Below are positions 51,962 to 64,000 of a stretch of DNA of 64,000 bases, piece by piece. A program made the position numbers and the translations under genes. Source of the stretch: Streptomyces sp. ERV7 (GTDB taxonomy: Bacteria; Actinomycetota; Actinomycetes; Streptomycetales; Streptomycetaceae); contig NZ_LYOY01000001.1 of assembly GCF_001653515.1 (NCBI RefSeq), positions 124,001-188,000 on the forward strand. The letters run 5' to 3'. The notes beneath the pieces were generated by a model. The model saw only the letters and a list, made by a program, of their open reading frames with translations, was not told where the DNA came from and made no database searches. The stretch's first letter is position 1; every line of letters begins with the position of its first letter.

Positions 51962-52414
51962 ATGGGCGACACGGGCCGGGCCGGGCGGAGCCAGATCCGC
52001 CGCCTTGAGCTCTTCGGTACGAAGGGCGTGGTGACCCGCTGCCGGGACTTCACCGCGCGGGCGCTGGCCGACTGGGGGTGGGCCACGGCCGCGGCGGGGG
52101 ACGACCGCGAGCGCGTGGACGACGTGCTCCTGCTCGTCTCCGAGGTCGTCACCAACGCCTGTCTGCACGCGGGCGGGCCGCAGGAGCTGGTGCTGCGCCA
52201 CCGGGACGGCCGCCTGCGGGTGGAGGTCGCCGACGGCAGCCCCGTCATGCCCGCACGCCGCCCCAGGGCGCCCTCGCTGCCCGGCGGCCACGGTCTGATG
52301 GTGCTCGACCGGCTCGCCGAGGACTGGGGCTCGACGCCGCTGGGGACGGGCAAGGTGGTCTGGCTGGAGGTCGCGCTGCCGTCGTGGGCGGAACGGACGC
52401 GGTCGCCGGGGTAG
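51962..52414 (+). CDS. RsbW-like ATP-binding kinase
   Basis: A 150-residue HATPase_c protein. SEVVTNACLHAGG is the N-box. PGGHGLMVLDRLAEDWG is the G2 region. RCRDFTARALADWGW opens the domain. It starts 11 bp after the STAS gene, so kinase and antagonist are co-expressed. It should phosphorylate that STAS protein and bind a SigB-type sigma factor. The sigma gene convergent with it (52421-53365) ends 6 bp away and is the likely partner. Confidence 0.9.
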   Translation: MGDTGRAGRSQIRRLELFGTKGVVTRCRDFTARALADWGWATAAAGDDRERVDDVLLLVSEVVTNACLHAGGPQELVLRHRDGRLRVEVADGSPVMPARRPRAPSLPGGHGLMVLDRLAEDWGSTPLGTGKVVWLEVALPSWAERTRSPG

Positions 52415-52420
52415 CGCCGC

Positions 52421-53365
52421 TCACCCGCGAGCCGCTGACCGGGCCGCGGACGCCCGCGAACCGACCGGTTCGGAGGCCGGTTCGGAGGCCGGTTCGTCTT
52501 CGAGCAGTCCCGCGCGCAGCCGTTCCAGGAGCTGGGCCAGCAGACGCGAGACGTGCATCTGCGAGAGCCCCACCCTGGCGCCGATCTCGGCCTGTGTCAG
52601 CTCCTCGCCGAAGCGCAGCGACAGCAGCGTGCGCTCACGGTCCGTGAGGCCCGCGATGAGCGGTTTGAGGGACTCCAGCGACTCGACCACCTCGAACGCG
52701 CCCTCCTCCTCGCCCAGTCTGCGCAGGGGCCCGGGCGCGGCTCCGGAGTCGTCGTCCGGGTAGTCCAGCGAACGCGCCATGTACCCGTTGGCCGCCTTCT
52801 CGCCCTCGATGATCTCGGCCTCCGTCACCCCGAGGCGGGCGGCGAGCTCCCCCGTCGTGGGCGGGCGCCCCAGCTCCTGGCCGAGCGACTCCAGCGCCCC
52901 GGCCAGCCGCAGCCGCAGCTCCTGGAGCCTGCGGGGCACCTGGACCGCCCAGCTGGTATCCCGGAAGAACCGCTTCATCTCGCCGGTGATCGTCGGCAGC
53001 GCGAACGAGGAGAACTCCACACCCCGCTCCACGTCGAAGCGGTTGATCGCCTTGATCAGGCCGATGGTGCCGACCTGGACGATGTCCTCCGTCGGCTCGG
53101 CCCGGTTGCGGAACCGCCGCGCGGCGAACCTGACCAGGCTGAGGTTGAGCTCGACCAGCGTGTTCCGTACGTACGCGTGCTCCGGCGTGCCCTCGTCGAG
53201 CTCGGCGAGCCGGCGGAACATGGCCTCCGAGAGCGACTGCGCGTCGCGGGTACTGAGGTCCTGGGGCCGGGCCGTCTCGGCTATGCCGTCCAGCGCGCGG
53301 CGCCGCACCGCCGACGCCGCCGGTGGCGGCTGCGTACGGATCGTGTCCTCACGGGCGGTGGGCAT
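52421..53365 (-). CDS. SigB-type sigma factor (second copy)
   Basis: A 314-residue sigma of the SigB/F/G class. Region 2 shows AEPTEDIVQVGTIGLIKAIN, region 3 RPPTTGELAARLGVTEAEI, and region 4 LTQAEIGARVGLSQMHVS. ATG at 53365 has GAGGAG upstream. The C-terminus ends with a repeated EPASEPASEP tail, absent from the copy at 41.9 kb. It is convergent with an RsbW-like gene and divergent from another, so either may be its regulator. Confidence 0.93.
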   Translation of the reverse strand: MPTAREDTIRTQPPPAASAVRRRALDGIAETARPQDLSTRDAQSLSEAMFRRLAELDEGTPEHAYVRNTLVELNLSLVRFAARRFRNRAEPTEDIVQVGTIGLIKAINRFDVERGVEFSSFALPTITGEMKRFFRDTSWAVQVPRRLQELRLRLAGALESLGQELGRPPTTGELAARLGVTEAEIIEGEKAANGYMARSLDYPDDDSGAAPGPLRRLGEEEGAFEVVESLESLKPLIAGLTDRERTLLSLRFGEELTQAEIGARVGLSQMHVSRLLAQLLERLRAGLLEDEPASEPASEPVGSRASAARSAARG

Positions 53366-53534
53366 GGGGCTCCTCGACGGGGCGGGGGCCTGCGCCGCCA
53401 GGTGGCGGCGGGTCCGTCGTCCGAGCGTCCTGAAGGGGTGATGCCCGTTTTTCAGTGGTTTGATGCGGATGATGATTGACGGCCGGAGGTCCGGGCACCC
53501 GCCGGGTATGCATCGTGCGCAGGCCGGGGAACGT

Positions 53535-53951
53535 GTGACGGACAGTCGCCGGTTCAGCCTGGAAAAGGGACCCGGTGTGGTGGGCCAGTGCCGCGATCTC
53601 ACCCGTGAGGTCCTCGACGAGTGGCTCGGCACCCGCGGCGTCCACGAGCGCGCGGCGGTGGAGGACGTGCTGCTGCTGGTCTCCGAGGTGGTCACCAACG
53701 CGTGCACCCACGGGGGCGCTCCCTACGAGCTCCGCCTCGACCGCACGGCCGGCAAGCTGTGGGTGCAGGTCAGCGACAACAGCCCCGAGCGGCCGCACCC
53801 CCACGGAAAACACCGCCCCGCCCGGTCCTCCGGCCACGGTCTGTATCTGCTGAAGAGGCTCTCCTCGGCCTGGGGCTGGGTGCCGCGGGGGCGCGGAAAG
53901 ACCGTGTGGTTCGAGGTGCCGGTGCCCCGCCCGCCCGGGATGGCCCTCTGA
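53535..53951 (+). CDS. RsbW-like ATP-binding kinase (third copy)
   Basis: A 138-residue HATPase_c protein. SEVVTNACTHGGAPYELR is the N-box and SSGHGLYLLKRLSSAWGW the G2 region. GTG at 53535 follows GGGGAA and is preferred. ATGs at 53508 and 53463 are also in frame. It is divergent from the SigB-type sigma at 53.4 kb and close in sequence to the kinase at 52.0 kb. The pair probably control the same sigma in different conditions. The hybrid kinase gene follows 167 bp later. Confidence 0.85.
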   Translation: MTDSRRFSLEKGPGVVGQCRDLTREVLDEWLGTRGVHERAAVEDVLLLVSEVVTNACTHGGAPYELRLDRTAGKLWVQVSDNSPERPHPHGKHRPARSSGHGLYLLKRLSSAWGWVPRGRGKTVWFEVPVPRPPGMAL

Positions 53952-54117
53952 ACGGCCTCCCGCACGTCCAGGCCTCCCGTAGGGCTCCCGCCCCGGGATG
54001 TCGGCGCGGGCCGATCGTGCCAGAGTGGAGGCGCCCGTCGAGTCGGCCGCACCCGCGCGCCACCGCGCCCGCGAGCCGCTCATGGGCTGCGCCACGACGG
54101 CCCGATGCGAGGTTGCG

Positions 54118-57066
<2,949 letters not shown>

Positions 57067-57088
57067 CTCCCGCACATACAGAGGAAGT

Positions 57089-59344
57089 TCACTCCCGTAC
57101 CCTTATCGCGACAACGCTGGTGTCGTCGTCCGTGTCGCCGGTCGCCGCTTCGAGCAGCCGCTCCACCTGCTCGTCGACCTCGCACCCGCTCCACCGCTCG
57201 GCGAGGCCCACCAGTGTCTCCAGCCCCTGGTCGAGCGCGTCGTGGCGCCGCTCGATCAGGCCGTCCGTGTAGAGCAGCAGGGTGTCGCCCGGGTGCAGCG
57301 GCGTGCGCAGCTCCTGGTACGTCACGGACGGCGTCGCGCCGAGCAGCAGGTCGTGCGGCCCGTCGAGCAGCCGTGCGCGGCCCTCGCGCAGCAGGAGCAG
57401 GGGCAGATGCCCGGCGCTCGCCCACCGCAGTGAGCGGTCGGCCGGATCGTAGAGGGCGCACACCGCGGTGGCGGTCGGTGCTCCGCTCGTACGGAGGGTC
57501 ACCTCGTTGAGCCACTCCATCAGCCGCCCCGGGGCGTGGCCGCTGAAGGCCAGTCCCCGCAGTGCGTTGCGCAGCGCCACCATGCCCGTCGCGGAGTCGA
57601 TGCCGTGTCCGGCGATGTCGCCGACCGCCAACAGCACTCCGCCGCTGGGCAGCGGCAGCGCGTCGTACCAGTCGCCGCCGACGCGGTACTCCTGTGCGGC
57701 CGGCCGGTAGCGGGCCGCGACCGAGAGTCCGGGCAGCTCCTGGATCCCCAGTGCCTCGGGCACGATGGCCTGCTGGAGCCGCAGGGCCATCTCGTCGCTG
57801 AGCGCCGCCTGCTTCTGTACGGCGGTGAGCTGGTCGAACGTGGCCGTCAGCGCGGCCTCGGTGCGCCGGCTGGCGGACACGTCCTGGTAGACGCCGGTGA
57901 TGGCGGTGACCACCCCGTCGTCGACGAGCGGTTCCGCGGCGACCCGGACATGGCGCAGGGTTCCGTCGGCACGGATGATCCTCAGCACGGCGAGCGCGCC
58001 CCGCTGGCGTTCGGTGAGCGTGGTGAGCAGCTGGGTCAGGACGTCGCCGTCTTCCGGGTGCAGCCAGGGCCGCATGGCGAGCAGCGGGACGGGCGCCCTG
58101 TCCCGGTCGACGCCGAAGATGCGGTAGGCGGGCGCCGACCACACCGTGTCGTCGCCCACCAGGCTGTCCCGGAACAGCGCCACCCCTTCGAGGTGGCCGA
58201 CGGCCCGGCTCTCGGACATCTCGGGGTCGCTGACGGCGTGCCAGAGCACCACGGTCCGGTCCGTGCCGGCGGGCAGGACCCGGACGTCGAGCAGCGGTGC
58301 GGCCCTCGCCTCGTCGGCGATCCGGGGCAGCCGGGCCACGCTCTGCCGCCGGGCCGAGCCGTGGGCGCCCCGGGCCAGCCGGGACAGCTCGGCGTGGACG
58401 TAGGGGAAGGCGAGGGCGAGCGGCCGGCCGACGGGGGGCGCGGAGCCGCCCAGGCTCCGGTCGGCGGCGCCGTTGGTGTACTCGACCGACAGTGCCAGCG
58501 ACTCGGGCGCTCCCCGCAGCACCATCGCGGGATGGCCGAGCGCGTCCAGTACGTCCATCAGCGCGGGCATCTCGGACGGCTCGCTGTCGTCCCCGGCGAG
58601 TACGGTTCCGGCGACCTCCATCAGCCCGGTGAGGGCGCGCCGCAGCCTCGGGTCGAAGTCCACCGGCTCGGGCCACACGGCGAGCGCCAGGCCCACGACC
58701 GTCCCCTGGGTGCTCAGCGGCACCAGCGCCCGGCCCGCCCGCCTCCCGGGGCCAGGCAGCACCTCGCCCAGCGGCGGGCCGGAGCCGAGCCAGCAGGGGC
58801 TGCCGTCGACCACGGCCGCGTGGAACATCGCGGGAGCGCCCGGCGGGATCCACTGCCACACCACCGCTTCGGCGGCGCCGACCCCCGCGTGCCCGGCGAG
58901 CCGCAGACAGCCCGTCTCCGTGAGGCGCCACAGCCACAGGCTCTGGGCGCCCAGGGGCGCGAGACCGCCCTCCAGCAGCGCCCGGGCGGATTCGTCGACC
59001 CGCTCGTACGTCTCGGCGGCCGCCAGCGCCCGGCGGGCCCTGCGGGCCTCGGCGAGGGGCGGTGCGCTCCCTGCGGCGTCGGGGTCGCCCGCGACGCCGT
59101 TCACCACGTCCGCGGCCAGGTCCTGCGGGCTGACCCCGGTGTCCTGGGAGAGCTTCTCCAGATGCTCGCGCGCCTGCGCCGGGCCGACCTGCAACTGTGC
59201 CGCGAGGACCCCGGTGGCCAGGTCGAGGAGGTGCCGGCGGGCGCCTTCGGCGCGGAGCCGGTCGGCCTCGGCGGACAGCGCGGCGATGGTGGAGGCGGTC
59301 TGCGCGCCCCCCGTCCCCGAGGTGTCCGGCACCGGTCTGATCAC
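57089..59344 (-). CDS. ANTAR-GAF-PAS SpoIIE-type PP2C phosphatase
   Basis: A 751-residue phosphatase. GTG at 59344 has GGGAGAAG upstream. An ANTAR-type RNA-binding helix bundle is at about residues 20-90 (LSAEADRLRAEGARRHLL, then QLQVGPAQAREHLEKL). A GAF-like domain lies near 115-240, a PAS domain near 380-500 (with FDQLTAVQKQ as linker), and the PP2C/SpoIIE domain at about 540-750 with GGDWYDALPL and VGDIAGHG. The C-terminal DDDTSVVAI completes the metal site. It should dephosphorylate a STAS antagonist. ANTAR at the N-terminus of such a phosphatase suggests control by RNA or by a receiver-like partner. Confidence 0.88.
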   Translation of the reverse strand: MIRPVPDTSGTGGAQTASTIAALSAEADRLRAEGARRHLLDLATGVLAAQLQVGPAQAREHLEKLSQDTGVSPQDLAADVVNGVAGDPDAAGSAPPLAEARRARRALAAAETYERVDESARALLEGGLAPLGAQSLWLWRLTETGCLRLAGHAGVGAAEAVVWQWIPPGAPAMFHAAVVDGSPCWLGSGPPLGEVLPGPGRRAGRALVPLSTQGTVVGLALAVWPEPVDFDPRLRRALTGLMEVAGTVLAGDDSEPSEMPALMDVLDALGHPAMVLRGAPESLALSVEYTNGAADRSLGGSAPPVGRPLALAFPYVHAELSRLARGAHGSARRQSVARLPRIADEARAAPLLDVRVLPAGTDRTVVLWHAVSDPEMSESRAVGHLEGVALFRDSLVGDDTVWSAPAYRIFGVDRDRAPVPLLAMRPWLHPEDGDVLTQLLTTLTERQRGALAVLRIIRADGTLRHVRVAAEPLVDDGVVTAITGVYQDVSASRRTEAALTATFDQLTAVQKQAALSDEMALRLQQAIVPEALGIQELPGLSVAARYRPAAQEYRVGGDWYDALPLPSGGVLLAVGDIAGHGIDSATGMVALRNALRGLAFSGHAPGRLMEWLNEVTLRTSGAPTATAVCALYDPADRSLRWASAGHLPLLLLREGRARLLDGPHDLLLGATPSVTYQELRTPLHPGDTLLLYTDGLIERRHDALDQGLETLVGLAERWSGCEVDEQVERLLEAATGDTDDDTSVVAIRVRE

Positions 59345-59429
59345 GGCTTCTCCCGTCCCGAACGGTCGGAGAGCGGGCCAATGGGTCCCCTGCGGATTTT
59401 ACCCGCGCGGCCTCTTCGGCTCTCGCGCT

Positions 59430-59465
59430 GGCACCGGGCACGGGGCCGGTCATGCGCCCGGTGCC
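59430..59465 (-). terminator. hairpin after the DUF6328 gene
   Basis: GGCACCGGGC (59430-59439) and GCCCGGTGCC (59456-59465) with a 16-nt loop, immediately beyond the stop codon at 59467. Confidence 0.5.
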
Positions 59466-59466
59466 G

Positions 59467-59970
59467 TCACTCCTGTGTGGTGTGCCGGTGGCGTACCCAC
59501 AGCGGCAGTACGAACCAGCACACCAGGTACCAGACCACCACCGCGCCCACCAGCCACGGCCAGTACCCGCCGTGCGTCGCCACCCGCAGCACCAGCACCA
59601 GCGAGGAGGTCATCGTGGCGAGGAGCAGCACCAGGCCGATGACGGTGAGCCGGGAGGCCCAGGCGACGGCGGTCGGTTTGATGTGGCGGCCGGCCAGGAT
59701 CCGGTGGAAGGAGACCGGGGCCACCAGGGCGCCCGTGGTCGCCGATCCGAGGACGACCGTGCAGACGTAGATCCCCTTCTCGACATGGCCCAGTTCGTGG
59801 AAGAGCGGGGTGAAGGCGACGGTCAGCAGGAAGCCGAAGAGGATCTGCACACCGGTCTGGGCCACCCTGATCTCCTGGAGGAGGTCGCCCCACTTGCGGT
59901 CGGCGCGGTCCTCGGGACTCTCGTCGCGCCCGTCACCGGAACGCCGCCTGCCCCCGCCGTCGCTGTCCAT
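59467..59970 (-). CDS. DUF6328-family membrane protein
   Basis: A 167-residue integral membrane protein. AGGAGG precedes the ATG at 59970. A charged N-terminus (ESPEDRADRKWGDLLQEIRV) leads to four membrane helices: GVQILFGFLLTVAFTPLF, GIYVCTVVLGSATTGALVA, LTVIGLVLLLATMTSSLVLV and WLVGAVVVWYLVCWFVLPLW. TGVQILFGFLLT is the DUF6328 hallmark. No transport or enzyme motif is visible. It is the last gene of a leftward set whose next member is the molybdenum hydroxylase, 141 bp away. The function is unknown. Confidence 0.85.
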   Translation of the reverse strand: MDSDGGGRRRSGDGRDESPEDRADRKWGDLLQEIRVAQTGVQILFGFLLTVAFTPLFHELGHVEKGIYVCTVVLGSATTGALVAPVSFHRILAGRHIKPTAVAWASRLTVIGLVLLLATMTSSLVLVLRVATHGGYWPWLVGAVVVWYLVCWFVLPLWVRHRHTTQE

Positions 59971-60110
59971 GACATCCTCCTGCCGCTGTCCGCGTCCCGG
60001 AACGGCCGCCCGCTCCCGCGCCGCGCGAGCGGTCACGCATCGGTACCCGCTCTCACGGATCGCAATCAGGCGGGCAGACCCCGGAGGGCCACCGCCGCCG
60101 CGGATGAGCC

Positions 60111-62193
60111 TCAGAGGTGTACGCGGTCCGGGGTCAGCGGCAGCTCCCGGAAGCGGATACCGGTGGCGTGGTGGACCGCGTTGCCGATCGCGGCGGCCGT
60201 CCCCACGATGCCGATCTCCCCGATGCCCTTGCTGCCCATCGGGTTGAGGTGGGGGTCCTCCTCGTCGATCCAGTGCGCCTCGATCGCGGGCACGTCGGCG
60301 TGGCTGGGCACGTGGTAGCCCGCGAGGTCGCTGCCGATGAAGGCGCCGGAGGCGGGGTCCACGCTGCCGCCCTCGGTGAGCGCCATGCCCAGGCCCATGA
60401 CCATCCCGCCGATGAACTGGGAGCGGGCGGTGCGGGCGTTGAGGATCCGCCCCGCCGCGTACACCCCGAGCAGCCGGCGCACCCGTACCTCGCCGGTGTC
60501 GGTGTCGACGGCGGCTTCGGCGAAGTGGGCGCCGAACGCGTGCCGCGCGTACGGGGAGTCCGCGTCGGCCGTGCCCTCCGTGTCGGCGGACGCCATCAGT
60601 CCCCCGGGCGGCAACGGGCCGGGCCCGTCGGCGAGTCGGCGCACCAGGTCCCGGCACGCCTCGTGCACGGCCCAGCCCCAGGACGCCGTACCGGCCGAGC
60701 CGCCCGCGAGCGGGGCCCTGGGCAGCCCGGTGACTCCGATCTCGGTGCGGACCGACTCCACACCGACGCCGAGCGCCTCGGCCGCGATCTGGGCGAGCAC
60801 GGTACGGGCGCCGGTGCCGATGTCGGTGGCGTTGATCCGTACGACGTACAGCCCGTCCAAGTGGGCGGTGACCGTGGCGTGGCTGGGCGAGACCAGGACC
60901 GGATAGGTGGCGGCCGCGACCCCGGTGCCGGTCAGCCACGGCCCCGAGCGGCGCACTCCGGGCCGGGGGTCGCGCCCGGCCCACCCGAAGCGCGCCGCGC
61001 CCTCGCGCAGGCACTCCACGAGGTGCCTGCTGCTGAAGGGGTGTCCGCTGTCGGGCTCGGCCGGGGGCTCGTTGCACACCCGCAGTTCGACGGGGTCCAT
61101 CCCGAGGGCGCAGGCCAGTTCGTCGACGGCGGACTCCAGCGCGTACATGCCGGGCGACTCGCCCGGTGCGCGCATCCACGACGGGGTGGGCACGTCCAGG
61201 GCCACCGCCCGGTGGCTCGTCAGGCTGCTCCCGCTGGCGTACATCACCCGGGCGGGCACCGCCGCCTGCTCGACGAACTCCTTGACCCGCGAGGTGTGCG
61301 TGGTCACCTCGTGGATCAGCGAGGTGAGGGTGCCGTCGGGCCGGGCACCGAGCCGCAGGCGGTGCAGGGTCGGGGCGCGATGGCCGACCAGCTCGGTCAA
61401 CTCCCTTCTGGGAAGGGTGAGTTGGACCGGACGTCCGGTGTGCTGGGCGGCCAGTGCGGCGAGGACGACATGCGGGCGGGGTGTGCCCTTGGAGCCGAAG
61501 CCGCCGCCGACGTGCTCGCAGACCACGCTCACCCGCTCCTCGGGCAGGGCGAAGAGCCTGGCCAGGATGGAGCGCACGGTGTCGGCGCCCTGGCTGGTGT
61601 CGTAGAGGGTGAGGACACCGTCCCGCCAGATCGCGGTCGCCCCGTGCGGCTCCATGGGGTGGTTGTGCAGCGGGGGCACCGCGTACGACACGTCCACCCG
61701 TACCGCCGCGTCGGCGAACGCGCCCTCGGGATCGCCCTGCCGACGCTCCCCGGGATGGCCCCCGTTGACCTCGTCGGGGTGGTAGGCCGCCGGGTGGTCC
61801 CTGGTGAGGGTCACGTCGTGCGGCTCGCTCGTGTAGCGGACCCCCACCGCCCGGGCGGCCGCCCGGGCCGTCTCCAGGGTCTCGGCGACGGCCAGCGCGA
61901 CGGGCCAGCCGTGGTGCGGCACCCGGAAGTCCTGGAGCACGGCCAGCGTCGGATCGCCCGCGTCGGCGAGCCGGGGCGCGGAGTCCGGCGTGAGCACGGC
62001 CAGCACACCGGGCAGCGCGAGCGCGGCCGAGGTGTCGAGGGAGACGACCGTGCCGCGCGCGATCGTGCACCGGCCAGGCGTGGACCCGCCCCGGCGGCCC
62101 GTACTCCGTCGCGTACTTGGCGGTGCCGGTCACCTTCGCGCGGCCCTCCCGGCGCTCGACGGACGCGCCCAGTGCGCTCGGGGTCGGTCCCAC
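60111..62193 (-). pseudogene. molybdenum hydroxylase large subunit (xanthine dehydrogenase family), frameshifted
   Basis: GTG at 62193 (with GAGGAG upstream) opens VGPTPSALGASVERREGRAK and runs in one frame to about 62068. The rest, from TIARGTVVSLDTSAALALPG on, lies in another frame to 60111. Joining them needs a frame change at HAWPV-TIARG; compared with the family the loss fits about 5 nt. The main part carries the molybdopterin-binding GGGFGSKGTPRPHVVL and the catalytic Glu in GSKGIGEIGIVGT. Without correction the large subunit would not be made in full. Aldehyde or purine oxidation with its two partner subunits is the family role. Sequencing error is the alternative explanation. Confidence 0.8.
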
Positions 62194-62215
62194 GGCGGCT
62201 CTCCTCTCGGGGTGT

Positions 62216-63202
62216 TCAGGGCCGCGCGACGAGCGAACCGAGGACTTCGCTCGCGAGGTCGCGGGCGAGCGACACCTTGTACGCGTTGTCCCGCAGCGGT
62301 ACGGCGGCCTCCAACTCGGCCTCCACGGCCCGGGCGACCGCCTCGGGGGTGGCCGCCCCGCCGAGCAGCGCGGCCTCCGTCCGCCGGGCCCGCCACGGGC
62401 GGTGGGCCAGACCGCCGAACGCGACCCCGATGTGCCGGACCGCTCCGCCCTCCACATGGACCACGGCGGCGACCGAGGCGAGCGCGAAGGCGTACGACGC
62501 CCGGTCGCGCGCCTTGCGGTAGCGCGAGACGGCGCCGCCGGGCAGGGGCGGCAGGAGCACCCCGGTGATGAGTTCACCCGGGCCGATCACGGTGTCCTGG
62601 TCCGGGCTGTCCTGCGGCAGCCGGTGGAACTCGGTCAGCTCGACCGTCCGGCCGCCGCCCGGCCCGGCCATCTCCACCACCGCGTCCAGGGCAGCCAGCG
62701 CGACGGCCAGATCGGAGGGATGGGTGGCGACGCAGTGCTCCGAGTGGCCGAGCACCGCGTGGTCGCGATTGACTCCGGTCAGCGCGCCGCAGCCGCTGCC
62801 CGGCACCCGCTTGTTGCAGGGCTTGCCCAGGTCCTGGAAGTAGGCGCAGCGGGTGCGCTGGAGGAGGTTTCCCGCCGTGGTGGCCACATTGCGCAACTGG
62901 CCCGAGGCGCCGCTGAGCAGCGCCTGCGACAGCACCGGATACCGCTCGCGGACCAGCGGGTGCGCGGCGAGGTCGCTGTTGCGTACGGTCGCGCCGATCC
63001 GCAGCGCGCCGTCGGGCAGCTCCTCCACCTGGTCGAGGGGCAGCCGGCTGATGTCGATGAGCACCTCGGGCCGCTCCACACCGAGCTTCATCAGGTCGAC
63101 GAGGTTGGTGCCGCCGCCCAGGTACCGGGCCTCGGGGCGGCCCGCGTGGGCGGCGGCGGCCTCCGCGACGCTCCGGGCGCGCACATAGGTCACCGGCTTC
63201 AC
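62216..63202 (-). CDS. molybdenum hydroxylase FAD subunit (medium subunit)
   Basis: A 328-residue FAD-binding protein of the CO dehydrogenase medium-subunit/YagS type. [19 protein letters not shown] is the FAD-binding stretch and [15 protein letters not shown] the second. The Cys set [20 protein letters not shown] and a later Cys can hold a 4Fe-4S cluster, as in YagS. The GTG start overlaps the iron-sulphur subunit stop by GTGA. It transfers electrons from the Fe-S subunit to FAD. The large subunit follows 23 bp later but is frameshifted. Confidence 0.92.
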   Translation of the reverse strand: MKPVTYVRARSVAEAAAAHAGRPEARYLGGGTNLVDLMKLGVERPEVLIDISRLPLDQVEELPDGALRIGATVRNSDLAAHPLVRERYPVLSQALLSGASGQLRNVATTAGNLLQRTRCAYFQDLGKPCNKRVPGSGCGALTGVNRDHAVLGHSEHCVATHPSDLAVALAALDAVVEMAGPGGGRTVELTEFHRLPQDSPDQDTVIGPGELITGVLLPPLPGGAVSRYRKARDRASYAFALASVAAVVHVEGGAVRHIGVAFGGLAHRPWRARRTEAALLGGAATPEAVARAVEAELEAAVPLRDNAYKVSLARDLASEVLGSLVARP

Positions 63203-63834
63203 GCGGTCACCTCCCTGGCGGCCATGTCCCGTACGACCACTTCCTGCACCGCCTCCACGATGTGCGGATAAGCCCCGCAGCGGCACAGGTTGCCGCTGAG
63301 CCGCTCCCTGATCTCCTCGGCGGTCAGATGCACCGGGGCGTCGTTCGGCCGTTCGGTGTCGGTGACGACCGAGGGCCGGCCGGATCTGGCCTCCTCCAGC
63401 ATGCCCACGGCCGAGCAGAGCTGGCCCGGTGTGCAGTAGCCGCACTGGAGCGCGTCCCGGTCCAGGAACGCCTGTTGCAGGGGATGCAGCGCACCGTCCA
63501 CGCCCGTCGCGTCGGCGAGCCCCTCCACGGTGACGACCTCGCACCCCTCCTGAGCGACGGCCAGCAGCAGACAGCTGTTGACCCGTCTGCCGTCGACGAG
63601 CACCGTGCACGCCCCGCACTGGCCCTGGTCGCAGCCCTTCTTCGACCCGGTCAGGGCGAGGTGCTCGCGCAGCAGGTCGAGCAGTGTGGTGCGGTGGTCG
63701 AGTTCGAGGACGTGGACGGTGTCGTTCACCCGCAGGGTCACGCGCGAATGCGTCGGCGGGAGCACGCCGCCCCGGTCGACCGGGTCGGAGCCGGGTCCGG
63801 GACCGGGGTCACGCGGGCCATCGCTTGCTTCCAT
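63199..63834 (-). CDS. molybdenum hydroxylase 2Fe-2S subunit (small subunit)
   Basis: A 211-residue two-cluster ferredoxin-type subunit. The plant-type cluster binds [16 protein letters not shown]. The second, helical cluster binds [11 protein letters not shown] and [10 protein letters not shown]. It passes electrons from the molybdenum site to the FAD subunit. Its stop overlaps the next gene. GAGGAG lies before the ATG at 63834. The N-terminal 30 residues are a Pro/Gly-rich extension, sometimes a Tat signal in this family, but no twin-Arg is visible here. Confidence 0.92.
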   Translation of the reverse strand: MEASDGPRDPGPGPGSDPVDRGGVLPPTHSRVTLRVNDTVHVLELDHRTTLLDLLREHLALTGSKKGCDQGQCGACTVLVDGRRVNSCLLLAVAQEGCEVVTVEGLADATGVDGALHPLQQAFLDRDALQCGYCTPGQLCSAVGMLEEARSGRPSVVTDTERPNDAPVHLTAEEIRERLSGNLCRCGAYPHIVEAVQEVVVRDMAAREVTA

Positions 63835-64000
63835 CCTCACGGCTCCTCGTTCTGGCGGGTCGGTGGCGGTCTGACGGGTCGGCGGAGTCTCCACCCTCGT
63901 ACAGCCGGGGCCCCGCGGCATCTCGGCGGCACCCTCGCACCGGGCCCGTACCGGCCGACTGGCGCAAACCCACGCCGGTTCGCGCGGTCCGGAGGCGGGT
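63835..64000. other. upstream region of the molybdenum hydroxylase operon
   Basis: No gene, terminator or clear promoter is visible. The frame of the 2Fe-2S subunit extends 29 codons further up but lacks a better start. The window ends here. Confidence 0.3.

Noticed and set aside
59467..62577. 1036-codon leftward frame across the DUF6328 and large-subunit genes
   Set aside because: Only its ends are real: DUF6328 and the first 40 residues of the large subunit. The middle is out-of-frame noise made visible by the frameshift at about 62068.

Overview
The window is high-GC actinobacterial chromosome, almost certainly Streptomyces. Supporting signs are the strong G/C bias at third codon positions, GTG and TTG starts, a geosmin synthase, a NsdA-type regulator, DUF397 and CGNR proteins, many ECF and SigB-type sigma factors, and many partner-switching proteins. 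There is no phage, IS element, CRISPR array or replication origin. It reads as accessory-rich chromosomal sequence with several scars of gene loss.

Layout. 0-1.5 kb: 3' end of an RHS/YD-repeat polymorphic toxin with an Ntox17-like tip, its Imm31-like immunity gene and a frameshifted gene remnant. 1.5-5.4 kb: a DUF3558-like 3' fragment joined out of frame to a truncated PL8 polysaccharide lyase, then an M64 metalloprotease. 5.5-11 kb: XRE/TPR regulator, HhH-GPD DNA repair protein, geosmin synthase and a CDF cation exporter. 11-14.7 kb: two ECF41-type sigma factors, each with its own SDR partner, arranged tail to tail. 14.8-16.2 kb: tRNA-Ser(GGA), SRP RNA and a 3'-truncated NsdA-like regulator. 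16.5-25 kb: an APH-fold protein, a secreted amidase, a LAL regulator divergent from a second terpene synthase, a CGNR protein and a DUF397 protein.

25-41 kb is a CoA-thioester catabolism region. A leftward operon encodes a crotonase, a two-module DUF35 protein and two thiolase-fold proteins that lack the catalytic Cys and His. It is divergent from an acyl-CoA ligase. Further on are a tandem alpha/beta hydrolase, phenylacetate-CoA ligase, a secreted penicillin/AHL-acylase-type enzyme, and a second leftward operon (nitronate monooxygenase plus acyl-CoA synthetase). The two leftward operons share an almost identical 26-bp operator-like element (29238-29263 and 39417-39442), which suggests one regulon.

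41-59 kb is a signalling region. It has two SigB-type sigma factors, three RsbW-like kinases, one STAS antagonist, two SpoIIE-type phosphatases and a soluble hybrid histidine kinase with HAMP repeats. It also holds a single protein that joins an ECF sigma factor, a zinc-binding motif, a membrane helix and an extracellular CAP domain. This fusion is the most unusual protein in the window.

59-64 kb: a DUF6328 membrane protein and a three-subunit molybdenum hydroxylase operon whose large subunit is frameshifted near its N-terminus. Truncated or broken genes recur across the window (about 1.3, 2.5, 15.1, 36.6, 41.1 and 62.07 kb), pointing to ongoing small deletions.
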